Of a stretch of DNA of 51,104 nucleotides, positions 6,951 to 14,599 are shown piece by piece. The first letter of the stretch is position 1. Every line of letters begins with the position of its first letter. The notes under the pieces were generated by a model. It was not told where the DNA came from, ran no database searches, and saw only the letters and a program-made list of their open reading frames with translations. Origin of the DNA: an uncultured Collinsella sp. (lineage in GTDB: Bacteria > Actinomycetota > Coriobacteriia > Coriobacteriales > Coriobacteriaceae); assembly GCA_902464035.1 (NCBI GenBank), contig CABQHT010000007.1:1-51104 (forward strand), in the 5' to 3' direction. The position numbers and the translations under genes were made by a program.

Positions 6951-9503
6951 GTGTCTGATCAACAGCAAGAAAACGAAATAACGACGAAGCAGGCCGCTCC
7001 CGCTGCACCGGTTGCGTCGGACCAGGTCGCGGCGCCCGCGCAAGCCTCGGCTCCTGAGACGCCTAAGGCTGCTTCGACGCCTATGCCTGTAGCGGCTGAG
7101 AAGGCCGTGCCTGCAACTGGTGAGGAGGCTGCTCCGGCAAAGCCCAAGCGCACGCGTCGCACGGCCAAGCCTGCCGCTGACGGCGAGGAGGTCACCAAGC
7201 CAAAGCGCCGTACCACGCGTACGACGCGCGCCAAGCTCACCGTTGCAGCTGACTCCTCGGCGCCGATTTCCGATGAGGTCGCGCAGGCACGTGCGTTGGC
7301 GCAGATTAGCGAGGCTCAGGTGGTGCGCGCCCGCCGTCGTGCTGCCGAGCGCGAGGCCGCGGCTCTGACCGAGCTTGCAGCTCCGTCTGTGCTCGAGACG
7401 CCTGCCGCCGACCTGTCGACCGAGAAGCCGGCACCGCGCACACGCCGCCGCACGGCTGCTAAGGCCGAGCAGGTTGCGGAACAGGTAGCCCCCGAGCTCA
7501 CTGAGGCTTCGGTCCGTTCCGCGGCAGGGGAGGGCGCATCGCCTGCTGAGCCCGCTGTGCCTGTCGAGGCCAGCGAAGTTCCCGTTGTCGATCCGGCTTT
7601 GCGCCCGCACCGTCGCGGTCGCAAGCCCAAGGCCTTCGTCGAGGCAGAGAAGGCCGCAGCCGCAGCTGCAGCCGCTCGGGATGCTGCGGCGACCGCCGAG
7701 TCTGCAACCGCTGCCGATGCACCCGTCCAGGATGCTACGACTTCCGAGGCCGCTCCCGCCGATGCCGAGCCCGCCGACGTCCGTCCCGGTCGCAGCCGTC
7801 GTACTGCTGCTAAGCGCACGTCCAAGGCCAAGGCTGCCAAGAAGGGTGCGTCCGAGGATTCTGCCGAGACGACCGCCGATGCGTCGACTGATGTCGCCGA
7901 GGCCCAGGACGTCGAACAGCCTGCGTCCGAGAAGCCCAAGCGCGGTCGTAAGAAGTCCGTTAAGGCCAAGGCGTCCGAGCAGCAGGATGTCGAAGCGCAG
8001 GTTGATTCTGGCGCCGAAGCCAATGACGCCGCTGCGGCCAATATTGGCACCGCCGCAACCGATGGTGCCGCCCCCGCTGAGGGCGAAGACGGCACTCGTC
8101 CCAACCGTCGCCAGCACAAGCGCAACGACGAGCGCAACGAGCGTAAGGACGACCGCAACAACGACCGCCGCAACCGCCAGCGCGATCGCAAACAGCGCAA
8201 CAAGGAGCGTAATGCCGCTCCCACCGAGCCCACGCTTTCGCGCGAGGAACTCGCGGCCATGAAGGTCGCTGAGCTGCGCGAGAAGGCTAAGGAGTTCGAG
8301 ATCGAGACGACCGGCAAGAAGAAGGCCGAGCTCGTCGAGGAAATCTACGTCACCGCTGCGAAGGCCGAGGGCTTCCGCGACATCAAGGGCATTCTGCAGA
8401 TTCGCCCGGACAGCTCCGGCATCATCCACGCCCATGGCTACATGAAGTCCAACGACGACGCCTTCGTGCCCGCCTACCTCATCCGCTCCGCGCGCCTGCG
8501 CACGGGCGATGTCATCGAGGGCTCGCTGCGTCCTTCGCGCGGCGGCGACAAGCGCGCCGGCCTCGCCAAAATCACGACCGTCAACGGTCTGGACCCCGAG
8601 CAGATTCGCAACCGTCCCAAGTTCGGCGACCTCACCCCGGTCTATCCCAACGAGCCGCTGCGCATGGAGCACGGCAAGGACTCCATTACCGGTCGCGCCA
8701 TCGACATCGTGTCACCGATCGGCAAGGGCCAGCGCGGCCTGATCGTGTCCCCGCCCAAGGCCGGCAAGACCACGATCCTCAAGAAGATCTGCCAGTCTAT
8801 CTCGATTAACAACCCCGAGGTGCACCTCATCTGCCTGCTCGTCGACGAGCGCCCCGAAGAGGTCACCGATATGCAGCGTTCCATCAAGGGCGAGGTTGTG
8901 GCGTCGACCTTCGATATGCCTGCCGACAACCACACCCGCGTGGCAGAGCTCGTCATCGAGCGCGCCAAGCGCATCGTAGAGCTGGGTGGCGACGTCGTGG
9001 TGGTGCTCGACTCCATCACGCGCCTCGCCCGCGCCTACAACTTGGCGGCGCCCGCCTCGGGCCGCATCCTTTCGGGCGGCGTCGATTCGGCGGCCCTATA
9101 TCCGCCCAAGCGCTTCCTGGGCGCAGCCCGCAATATCGAGAACGGTGGCTCGCTCACCATCCTGGCCTCTGCCCTCATCGACACCGGTTCCAAGATGGAC
9201 GAGGTCATCTTTGAGGAGTTCAAGGGCACCGGCAACATGGAGCTTAAGCTCGACCGCGACCTGGCCGACCGCCGCATCTTCCCGGCTATCGACCCCGTTG
9301 CCTCCGGTACGCGTAACGAGGATCTGTTGGTCGACGAGCAGATGCGTCCGTTTGTCTTTGGTCTGCGTCGCATTCTTGCCGGCATGAACAACACCGAGCG
9401 CGCGGCCGCATCGTTTATTAAGGGTCTTAAGGGCACCAACACGAACCAGGAGTTCCTGGTGCGTTCGGCCAAAAAACACAGCGACTACGAGCAGACGTTC
9501 TAG
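6951..9503 (+). CDS. rho: transcription termination factor Rho with very long N-terminal extension
   Basis: Hexameric RNA-dependent ATPase that terminates transcription. The 850-residue protein is about twice the 420 of E. coli Rho. Residues 1 to about 428 are low-complexity, rich in Ala, Pro, Glu, Lys and Arg, with a strongly basic Arg/Asn/Asp-rich stretch just before the conserved part. The Rho_N helical domain begins near 429 (LSREELAAMKVAELREKAKE), followed by the RNA-binding fold, Walker A PPKAGKTT (about 601-608) and Walker B VVVVLDSITR. Long Arg/Lys-rich insertions are known in actinobacterial Rho. The start is GTG at 6951; an in-frame stop at 6939 rules out anything longer, and no strong ribosome site is visible. 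Confidence 0.96.
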   Translation: MSDQQQENEITTKQAAPAAPVASDQVAAPAQASAPETPKAASTPMPVAAEKAVPATGEEAAPAKPKRTRRTAKPAADGEEVTKPKRRTTRTTRAKLTVAADSSAPISDEVAQARALAQISEAQVVRARRRAAEREAAALTELAAPSVLETPAADLSTEKPAPRTRRRTAAKAEQVAEQVAPELTEASVRSAAGEGASPAEPAVPVEASEVPVVDPALRPHRRGRKPKAFVEAEKAAAAAAAARDAAATAESATAADAPVQDATTSEAAPADAEPADVRPGRSRRTAAKRTSKAKAAKKGASEDSAETTADASTDVAEAQDVEQPASEKPKRGRKKSVKAKASEQQDVEAQVDSGAEANDAAAANIGTAATDGAAPAEGEDGTRPNRRQHKRNDERNERKDDRNNDRRNRQRDRKQRNKERNAAPTEPTLSREELAAMKVAELREKAKEFEIETTGKKKAELVEEIYVTAAKAEGFRDIKGILQIRPDSSGIIHAHGYMKSNDDAFVPAYLIRSARLRTGDVIEGSLRPSRGGDKRAGLAKITTVNGLDPEQIRNRPKFGDLTPVYPNEPLRMEHGKDSITGRAIDIVSPIGKGQRGLIVSPPKAGKTTILKKICQSISINNPEVHLICLLVDERPEEVTDMQRSIKGEVVASTFDMPADNHTRVAELVIERAKRIVELGGDVVVVLDSITRLARAYNLAAPASGRILSGGVDSAALYPPKRFLGAARNIENGGSLTILASALIDTGSKMDEVIFEEFKGTGNMELKLDRDLADRRIFPAIDPVASGTRNEDLLVDEQMRPFVFGLRRILAGMNNTERAAASFIKGLKGTNTNQEFLVRSAKKHSDYEQTF

Positions 9504-9542
9504 GTTGTCATCCACACGCAACGATAGTCATCAATGCGATAG

Positions 9543-9572
9543 AGGGTCGGGGCTTTGAGCTTCGGCCCTTTT
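9543..9572 (+). terminator. probable terminator of rho
   Basis: Stem AGGGTCG/CGGCCCT (9543-9549 with 9563-9569, one wobble) followed by TTTT, 40 bp past the rho stop. Confidence 0.65.
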
Positions 9573-9816
9573 CCATAGCGCCGCTCCGCGCTTATTTTTG
9601 ACCGTAAGACCGACGAGCAGCAGGTTTCCCGTTTCAATCCGACATCGTCGCTTGCAATCGGCAGGGCGGTTTCGCATAATAGCTTTTAAGCTTCGCGACG
9701 GAAAACGCAGATGAAACGAACCATATACCGTTGCTTTGGGGCATAGCCCCGCTTCATCTTCTCTCGCGCAGCCAACTGAATGATGCGATTTGGGTGCTGG
9801 AAGATGGGGAGAGCTC
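9573..9816. other. intergenic region upstream of the two-TM protein
   Basis: Contains the good promoter at 9652-9680 and about 135 nt of leader. No gene or named RNA recognised. Confidence 0.4.
9652..9680 (+). promoter_or_regulatory. candidate sigma-70-type promoter
   Basis: TTGCAA, 17-bp spacer, CATAAT (5 of 6 at -10). It would drive the 9817/11225 gene pair. Confidence 0.6.
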
Positions 9817-11217
9817 ATGGCTTCTTCTGATGCAACACAACGAGCAGTCCTTGCCGGACTTTCGTGCGGGATCGGCCTTGCCGCTCCCGTGGTTATGTAT
9901 GCCGCGACGCTGCCGTTTTCGTCGGTGAACGAGACGGTCGTGGCGGGTGCGGTTCCCTTCGCCGTGGGCGCGGTGGCGGGCGTGGGTATCTACGCCGCCT
10001 CGCTGGGTATCTCCGAGTACCGTGCGCAGCGTGAAGAGCGTCTGTTCCAGCCCGATGCCATGGGCGGTGCCGCCAATCTCAATCAGCATCAAAGCGAGTT
10101 CAAGACCGCCTCGATTCCAGCTCAGCAGCAGGATGCTACTCCTTACGCTGCGGCTTCTGCTTCTCAGGCTCAGTCGGAGCAGTCTACCTCGGCATTCCTT
10201 TCCGGCCTGACCGGTGCGTTCCAGCGCCGTCATGCCGACGATGGTGTTCCTACCATCGCTCGAGCCGCAGATGCCATGGACGAGGCCGAGGCTTGGTCCA
10301 TGATCGACAGCATGCTCGACGACGATTCGCCGGTTAGCTGCGACCCTGCGCGCTCGCGCGACGTCTATCAAGTCGCCATCGACGAGCTCACCAACGGCGG
10401 GCAGACCGGCTCCTTCAATCGCGACGACATCGCCGCCGCGGCGCGTGCCGTGTCGGGCTCCCAGGCCGCCCCTGCGGGCAGCACGGCGGCTTTTGTGGCA
10501 CTCGTTGCCAACGCGGCAGCCAATAACGCCTACAGCGCTACCTCGGCGGACGCGAACGCTTCTGCCGATAATTCGTACGTTGATGAAGCCATGACCGCGG
10601 ACGAGGAGGCCGTTGCCGCCCGCCGTGCCGCCGAAAGCTCGCTTTGGGGCGCTCCTGCCCAGCAGCAGGCGGCTGAGGCTGCGCCGTACAACGCAAACCT
10701 CGCCAACATGCCTATCATCTCCGGTGTCGCGGACATCGATCTCGATGACCTCGATGAGCCTGCAGCCATCACCGCATCGATTGATGCCCAAGATCGCATC
10801 GACACCGGCGACCTTCCGGACGCCTCGCTCGAGGTTGATGTCCCCATGGCCGATTACTCGGGCCACGAGGACATGTGGGCCGCCGCCACCGCGATTCTGG
10901 ATGAGATTGACGAGCCTGCTCCTGTTGCAGCCCCCGCTCTCGTCGCTGCCCCTCAGCCTGCTGCCCCCGCCTATGTCGGCCGTCACAGCGCTGTGTTCCC
11001 CGAGGATACTGCCCGTATCTCGCGCGAGAGCATCGAGCGGGCCGAGGCTATTGCCGCCGGCATTATGGAAAACCGTCGTCACGAGCGCGTCAATCAGATC
11101 CTCGAGGAAGAGATCGAGCGCCTGCAGTCCTCTACCGCCAAGCGTACGGGCCGTGCCTATCTGAGCGTTATCGAGGGCGGTACCGCCAGCTTCGCGCCGC
11201 TCCGCGCGGAGGCATAA
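9817..11217 (+). CDS. two-TM membrane protein with long Ala/Asp-rich acidic tail, function unknown
   Basis: Not recognised as a named family. The 466-residue protein has two hydrophobic segments near the N-terminus (about residues 10-32 and 40-66, the second rich in Gly/Ala/Val). After EYRAQREERLFQPDAM comes a long Ala/Asp/Glu/Pro-rich low-complexity region. It ends with a more ordered, charged segment (about 400-450, with RHERVNQILEEEIERLQ, possibly a short coiled coil). The ATG at 9817 follows GGGGAG; a TTG 27 nt upstream is less likely. It is 7 bp from the VanZ-like gene, so the two are probably co-transcribed and both envelope-located. Confidence 0.75.
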   Translation: MASSDATQRAVLAGLSCGIGLAAPVVMYAATLPFSSVNETVVAGAVPFAVGAVAGVGIYAASLGISEYRAQREERLFQPDAMGGAANLNQHQSEFKTASIPAQQQDATPYAAASASQAQSEQSTSAFLSGLTGAFQRRHADDGVPTIARAADAMDEAEAWSMIDSMLDDDSPVSCDPARSRDVYQVAIDELTNGGQTGSFNRDDIAAAARAVSGSQAAPAGSTAAFVALVANAAANNAYSATSADANASADNSYVDEAMTADEEAVAARRAAESSLWGAPAQQQAAEAAPYNANLANMPIISGVADIDLDDLDEPAAITASIDAQDRIDTGDLPDASLEVDVPMADYSGHEDMWAAATAILDEIDEPAPVAAPALVAAPQPAAPAYVGRHSAVFPEDTARISRESIERAEAIAAGIMENRRHERVNQILEEEIERLQSSTAKRTGRAYLSVIEGGTASFAPLRAEA

Positions 11218-11224
11218 CTTCTGC

Positions 11225-11674
11225 ATGGTTAAGATCAATCGAAAATGGGCGGTCGTGACCTGCCTGATGGCGCTCTTGATCTGGGGCAATTCTCTGGTTC
11301 CCGGCTCGGGGTCGGGCTCGCTGAGCCTAACGGTCATGGAAGCTATCCGCGGTTTCCTGCACAGCGTGGGACTTCCATATGAATGGGTGACCAACTTTGT
11401 TGTTCGCAAATGCGCGCATTTTACCGAGTATATGGTGCTCGGCATCTTGGCAACGCACGCCTTTGATTTTGAGGGCCGGCGCACCTTTGACGTGCTGCTG
11501 CCCACGGCGGTGTTCCTGCTGCTGATTCCTTCGATCGACGAGACGATTCAGCTCTTTGTGCCGGGACGCGCCGGCATGATCACCGATGTGATGATCGACT
11601 GCTGCGGAGCGGCAACGGGCGTTGTGCTCCGATATCTCTTACGGCCGCTGATGCGCGCCAAAAAAGCCGCCTAG
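11225..11674 (+). CDS. VanZ-like family membrane protein
   Basis: A 149-residue protein with about four membrane segments and VanZ-family signatures: RKCAHFTEYMVLG (about residues 59-71) and IDETIQLFVPGRAGMITDV (about 103-121). VanZ itself gives low-level teicoplanin resistance, but most family members have no defined role, so no resistance claim is made. It follows the two-TM protein by 7 bp. The TAG stop lies inside the left arm of the terminator hairpin. Confidence 0.85.
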   Translation: MVKINRKWAVVTCLMALLIWGNSLVPGSGSGSLSLTVMEAIRGFLHSVGLPYEWVTNFVVRKCAHFTEYMVLGILATHAFDFEGRRTFDVLLPTAVFLLLIPSIDETIQLFVPGRAGMITDVMIDCCGAATGVVLRYLLRPLMRAKKAA

Positions 11675-11707
11675 GACGTATTGTTTGGTCCTAGGCGGCC
11701 TTTTTTA
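11660..11707 (+). terminator. intrinsic terminator overlapping VanZ-like stop codon
   Basis: A perfect 12-bp stem (11666-11677 with 11688-11699), flanked by A-run and T-run, with a 10-nt loop. The left arm includes the stop codon of the VanZ-like gene. Confidence 0.93.
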
Positions 11708-11788
11708 TTTGAGGGCTTATATGAGACGTGGTGGCGTCGTTCCGTAGGTCGGATTTGCCGGGCGCGCCACGCCCTGTGGGTGCGTCTG

Positions 11789-12679
11789 CTACTGAAGCGC
11801 CTGTGCGCCCAGGGCCAGGCAGCCCATAATGCCCTGTTTGCCCTCGAGGCTGTTGTTGACGATGTAGCTATCGATGTCGGCCATCTCGGGCGTGACGATG
11901 TAGCCGTTGAGCATCTCGGCGCACTTCTTGCGCGCGAGCGGCACGATGGGGGTGTGGTCGGCTACGCCGCCACCGATGACGATCTTCTGCGGTGCGTAGC
12001 ACAGGATGTAGGTCATGAGCGCCTGCGCCAGATAGCCGGCGAGCAGGTCCATGGCCTCCGGGTCATCGGCCATCTCTCCGGCGCTCTTGCCGCCCCAGCG
12101 CTTTTTGACGCCGGGGCCGGCGATGAGGCCCTCGAGGCAGTTGTCGTGGAAGGGGCAGCCGCTGTGCTCGCCAATGGTGTCGCGCGGGTCGCGCGTGACC
12201 AGGATGTGACCGGCCTCGGGATGCATCATGCCGTGCACGAGCTTACCGCCCGAGAGCACGCCGGCGCCCACGCCGGTACCGATGGTCAGATACACCACGT
12301 CAGTGAGGCTCTGGGCGCAACCAAAGGTGACCTCGCCCAGGCAGGCGACGTTGACGTCGGTGTCGTAGCCGCAGGGAATATTGAGCTCGTTTTGGATGGT
12401 GCCCAGCAGGTCAAAGTAGCGCCATGCCGTTTTGGGCGTCTCCAGGATCTTGCCGTATTGGGGCGAGGCAGGGTTGACTGCGGTGGGGCCAAAGGCGCCG
12501 ATGCCCAGCGCGGCGATGCCCTTGTCGGCAAACCATGCGTTGACGGCCTCAACGGTCTCCCGCGGGGTCGTGGTCGCAATCTGCTCGCGTTCCAGGACCG
12601 TGCCGTCTGCATAGCCCGTGGCGCAGACCATCTTGGTGCCGCCGGCCTCGAGCGCTCCGATAAGCTGCTGCTCTGCCAT
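11789..12679 (-). CDS. ROK-family sugar kinase, fructokinase-like
   Basis: A 296-residue ROK kinase. ATP/phosphate loop EAGGTK (11-16), GIGAFGP (59-65), catalytic Asp108 in GYDTDVN and TIGTGVGAG (132-140) are visible. The zinc-binding segment has His158 of EAGH and Cys175, His178, Cys181 in CPFHDNCLEGLIAGPG. The CPFHxxCLEGL pattern is typical of ROK fructokinases (fructose to fructose-6-phosphate) such as B. subtilis YdhR, rather than glucokinases, but mannose or other hexoses remain possible. AGAGGAAT precedes the ATG. No sugar transporter is adjacent. A terminator separates it from the upstream aminotransferase. Confidence 0.88.
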   Translation of the reverse strand: MAEQQLIGALEAGGTKMVCATGYADGTVLEREQIATTTPRETVEAVNAWFADKGIAALGIGAFGPTAVNPASPQYGKILETPKTAWRYFDLLGTIQNELNIPCGYDTDVNVACLGEVTFGCAQSLTDVVYLTIGTGVGAGVLSGGKLVHGMMHPEAGHILVTRDPRDTIGEHSGCPFHDNCLEGLIAGPGVKKRWGGKSAGEMADDPEAMDLLAGYLAQALMTYILCYAPQKIVIGGGVADHTPIVPLARKKCAEMLNGYIVTPEMADIDSYIVNNSLEGKQGIMGCLALGAQALQ

Positions 12680-12747
12680 AGTATTCCTCTCTGGGACGAG
12701 TTGCTCCGTGACTAAAGTATAGCGCTCTAAAAAATAAATGAGGTCGC

Positions 12748-12792
12748 TTTAAAAAGAAACCTCGTGGCCCAACGGGTTCACGAGGTTTCTTT
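12748..12792 (-). terminator. intrinsic terminator of the aminotransferase gene
   Basis: A perfect 14-bp stem (12753-12766 with 12779-12792) with a 12-nt loop; the adjacent A-run reads as U-run in minus-strand RNA. It lies 25 bp past the aminotransferase stop. Confidence 0.9.
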
Positions 12793-12816
12793 AGTGCCTT
12801 TAGTTACTGACCGTCC

Positions 12817-13998
12817 TTACCCGCGCGGCTCGATTTTATCACGCAGAGACTTGAGGTTCTCCAGCGCCGCGTTAAGCGTCTCGTCTCGCTTGGCAAAGTG
12901 GAAGCGGATGAGGTGGTTGACGGGCTCGCGGAAGAAGCTCGATCCGGGAACAGCGCCCACGCCCACCTTGGAGGCCAGGTCCTCGCAGAAGTCGAGGTCG
13001 CTGTCATAGCCAAACTCCGAGATATCCATCATCACGTAGTAGGCGCCCTGCGGCACGTTGTGCGTGAGGCCGATGCTGTCGAGTCCCTGACAGAATAGGT
13101 CGCGCTTGGCGGTGTAGAGGTCGAGGACCTCCCGGTAATAGCTATCGTCGAAATTGAGGGCGGTAACGACGGCCTCTTGCAGGGGAGCGGCGGCGCCTAC
13201 GGTGAGGAAGTCGTGGACCTTCTTGATGCGCTCGGTGATTTCGGCAGGAGCGATGGTGTAGCCCAGGCGCCAGCCGGTGATGGAGTAGGTCTTGGACAGC
13301 GAGCTGCAGCTGATGGTGCGCTCGAACATGCCGGGCAGCGTGGCCATATAGACATGCTCGTGGGGCGCGTAGACGATGTGCTCGTAGACTTCGTCGGTAA
13401 TGCAGTAGGCGTCGTACTTTTTGCACAGGTCGGCGATAAAGGTGAGCTCCTCGCGGGTAAAGACCTTGCCGCAGGGGTTGGACGGGTTGCATAGGACAAT
13501 CGCCTTGGGATCGTTGTCGCGGAAGGCCGCCTCGAGGACCTCACGGTCGAAGTCAAAGGTGGGCGGGTTGAGCGGCACGTAGATGGGCTCCGCACCCGAA
13601 AGGATCGTGTCGGCGCCGTAGTTCTCGTAGAACGGCGAGAAGATGACGACCTTGTCGCCGGGGTTTGTGACCGTCATCATGGCGGCCATCATAGCCTCGG
13701 TGGAGCCGCAGGTGACCACGATGTTCTCGTTGGGGTTGATCGGCATGCCCATAAAGTGCTCCTGCTTGGCGGCAAGCGCCTCGCGCATGGCCTGGGAGCC
13801 CCAGGTGATGGAGTACTGGTGGTAGAGCGGCTTGGGGTCGGTGGCGATGGTGCTGAGGCTATTGAGCAGCTGCGCCGGGGGATCAAAGTCGGGGAAGCCC
13901 TGTGACAGGTTGACGGCGCCATACTTGTTGGAGATGCGCGTCATGCGGCGGATGACCGAATCGGTAAACGTTGCCGTGCGGTTGGAGAGTTCTTTCAT
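12817..13998 (-). CDS. PLP-dependent class I/II aminotransferase
   Basis: A 393-residue fold-type I aminotransferase. NLSQGFPDFDPP (30-41), NPSNPCGK (171-178), TDEVYE (201-206) and the Schiff-base lysine Lys236 in SSLSKTYSITGWRLGY are visible. The LSQGFPDFD opening is typical of the kynurenine/methionine/glutamine aminotransferase branch (YbdL-like) and of some aspartate aminotransferases, so the amino donor is uncertain. The ATG at 13998 is favoured because AAAGGA lies 5-6 nt before it; an ATG 18 nt upstream lacks such a site. A long inverted repeat lies just upstream (14010-14063). Confidence 0.9.
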   Translation of the reverse strand: MKELSNRTATFTDSVIRRMTRISNKYGAVNLSQGFPDFDPPAQLLNSLSTIATDPKPLYHQYSITWGSQAMREALAAKQEHFMGMPINPNENIVVTCGSTEAMMAAMMTVTNPGDKVVIFSPFYENYGADTILSGAEPIYVPLNPPTFDFDREVLEAAFRDNDPKAIVLCNPSNPCGKVFTREELTFIADLCKKYDAYCITDEVYEHIVYAPHEHVYMATLPGMFERTISCSSLSKTYSITGWRLGYTIAPAEITERIKKVHDFLTVGAAAPLQEAVVTALNFDDSYYREVLDLYTAKRDLFCQGLDSIGLTHNVPQGAYYVMMDISEFGYDSDLDFCEDLASKVGVGAVPGSSFFREPVNHLIRFHFAKRDETLNAALENLKSLRDKIEPRG

Positions 13999-14009
13999 GC
14001 CGGTCCTTT

Positions 14010-14063
14010 CGAGCATTTGCAGTGGGGCAAGTTTACTCCTATGAAACCGGTGGGAAATGCTCG
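14010..14063 (-). promoter_or_regulatory. inverted repeat in aminotransferase leader
   Basis: CGAGCATTT (14010-14018) and AAATGCTCG (14055-14063) pair perfectly. In minus-strand RNA the distal arm ends directly before the AAAGGA ribosome site, so it could influence translation. No known riboswitch was recognised. Confidence 0.4.
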
Positions 14064-14108
14064 AAATGGTCTCGAAAAACTCTTTTCAAAATTCTTGAAA
14101 ATTGGGGC

Positions 14109-14137
14109 TTGCATCGCGTGGCGTTCCTTGCAATAAT
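14109..14137 (+). promoter_or_regulatory. promoter of the tRNA-His/tRNA-Lys unit
   Basis: TTGCAT, 17-bp spacer, AATAAT (5 of 6), ending 26 bp before tRNA-His. A small hairpin GCGCGAAGCGC follows. Confidence 0.65.
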
Positions 14138-14163
14138 AGTCGAGCGCGAAGCGCACAGGACAC

Positions 14164-14241
14164 GGTGGGTGTAGCTCAGTTGGCTAGAGCGACGGGTTGT
14201 GGTCCCGTAGGTCGAGGGTTCGAGTCCCTTTACCCACCCCA
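14164..14241 (+). tRNA. tRNA-His (GTG)
   Basis: Full cloverleaf. The acceptor pairs 14165-14171 with 14231-14237, plus the extra G at -1 (14164) opposite discriminator C (14238), the identity mark of tRNA-His. Anticodon GTG is at 14199-14201 in loop TTGTGGT. CCA appears encoded (14239-14241). Confidence 0.96.
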
Positions 14242-14263
14242 GTTCTTGCTTCGTGTTGATATC

Positions 14264-14339
14264 GGGTCGTTAGCTCAGTTGGTAGAGCAGGGGACTCTTA
14301 ATCCCAAGGTCCAGGGTTCGACCCCCTGACGGCCCACCA
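14264..14339 (+). tRNA. tRNA-Lys (CTT)
   Basis: The acceptor GGGTCGT pairs with ACGGCCC (14329-14335, one wobble). The D loop is TAGCTCAGTTGGTAGAGCA, anticodon CTT is at 14297-14299, the T loop is GGTTCGACC, and CCA is encoded (14337-14339). A terminator follows directly. Its 3' 20 nt recur at 14497-14516. Confidence 0.96.
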
Positions 14340-14407
14340 AAGATTGTTAAGACGGTCAACTTAGGTTGGCCGTTTTTTTTGTTGGCCTCGCATGGGGTCG
14401 AACCCGT
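14320..14407 (+). repeat. 88-bp direct repeat, copy A (tRNA-Lys 3' end plus terminator)
   Basis: Begins in the T arm of tRNA-Lys and runs past its terminator. Copy B is at 14497-14584 with about six mismatches and no gaps. Confidence 0.9.
14352..14380 (+). terminator. terminator of the tRNA unit
   Basis: Stem ACGGTCAAC/GTTGGCCGT with loop TTAG and eight T residues. Confidence 0.93.
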
Positions 14408-14425
14408 CGGGGCGCGGAGCTGAGA

Positions 14426-14495
14426 AAACGCGTAAGCGTTTGCCAGCGCAGCGCGCAAGGCGCGAAGCGCCGCAGCGGCCGCCTGCGCAGCAGGC
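14426..14495. repeat. cluster of three small perfect hairpins, GC-rich
   Basis: Three consecutive stem-loops: AAACGC-GTAA-GCGTTT (14426-14441), GGCGC-GAA-GCGCC (14459-14471) and GCCTGC-GCA-GCAGGC (14481-14495). They fill the space between the two copies of the tRNA-Lys 3' repeat. There is no ORF. Confidence 0.75.
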
Positions 14496-14496
14496 T

Positions 14497-14584
14497 GACC
14501 CCCTGACGGCCCACCAAAGATTGTTAAGACGGTCAACTTCGGTTGGCCGTCTTTTTTATTAACCTCGCATGGGGCCGAACCCGT
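14497..14584 (+). repeat. 88-bp direct repeat, copy B (orphan tRNA-Lys 3' end plus terminator)
   Basis: Contains the last 20 nt of tRNA-Lys including CCA, without the rest of the tRNA, and a second copy of the terminator hairpin (12-bp stem, 14526-14537 with 14542-14553). It looks like an att-type or recombination remnant. Confidence 0.85.
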
Positions 14585-14599
14585 AAGGGCACAGACGTT

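Noticed and set aside
6801..8672. Long minus-strand frame opposite the rho extension
   Set aside because: Reflects Ala/Lys-rich codons of the Rho extension; Leu/Gly/Arg-rich nonsense product.
11225..11674. Glycopeptide resistance gene
   Set aside because: VanZ-like proteins are widespread and no van ligase, dehydrogenase or dipeptidase is nearby.
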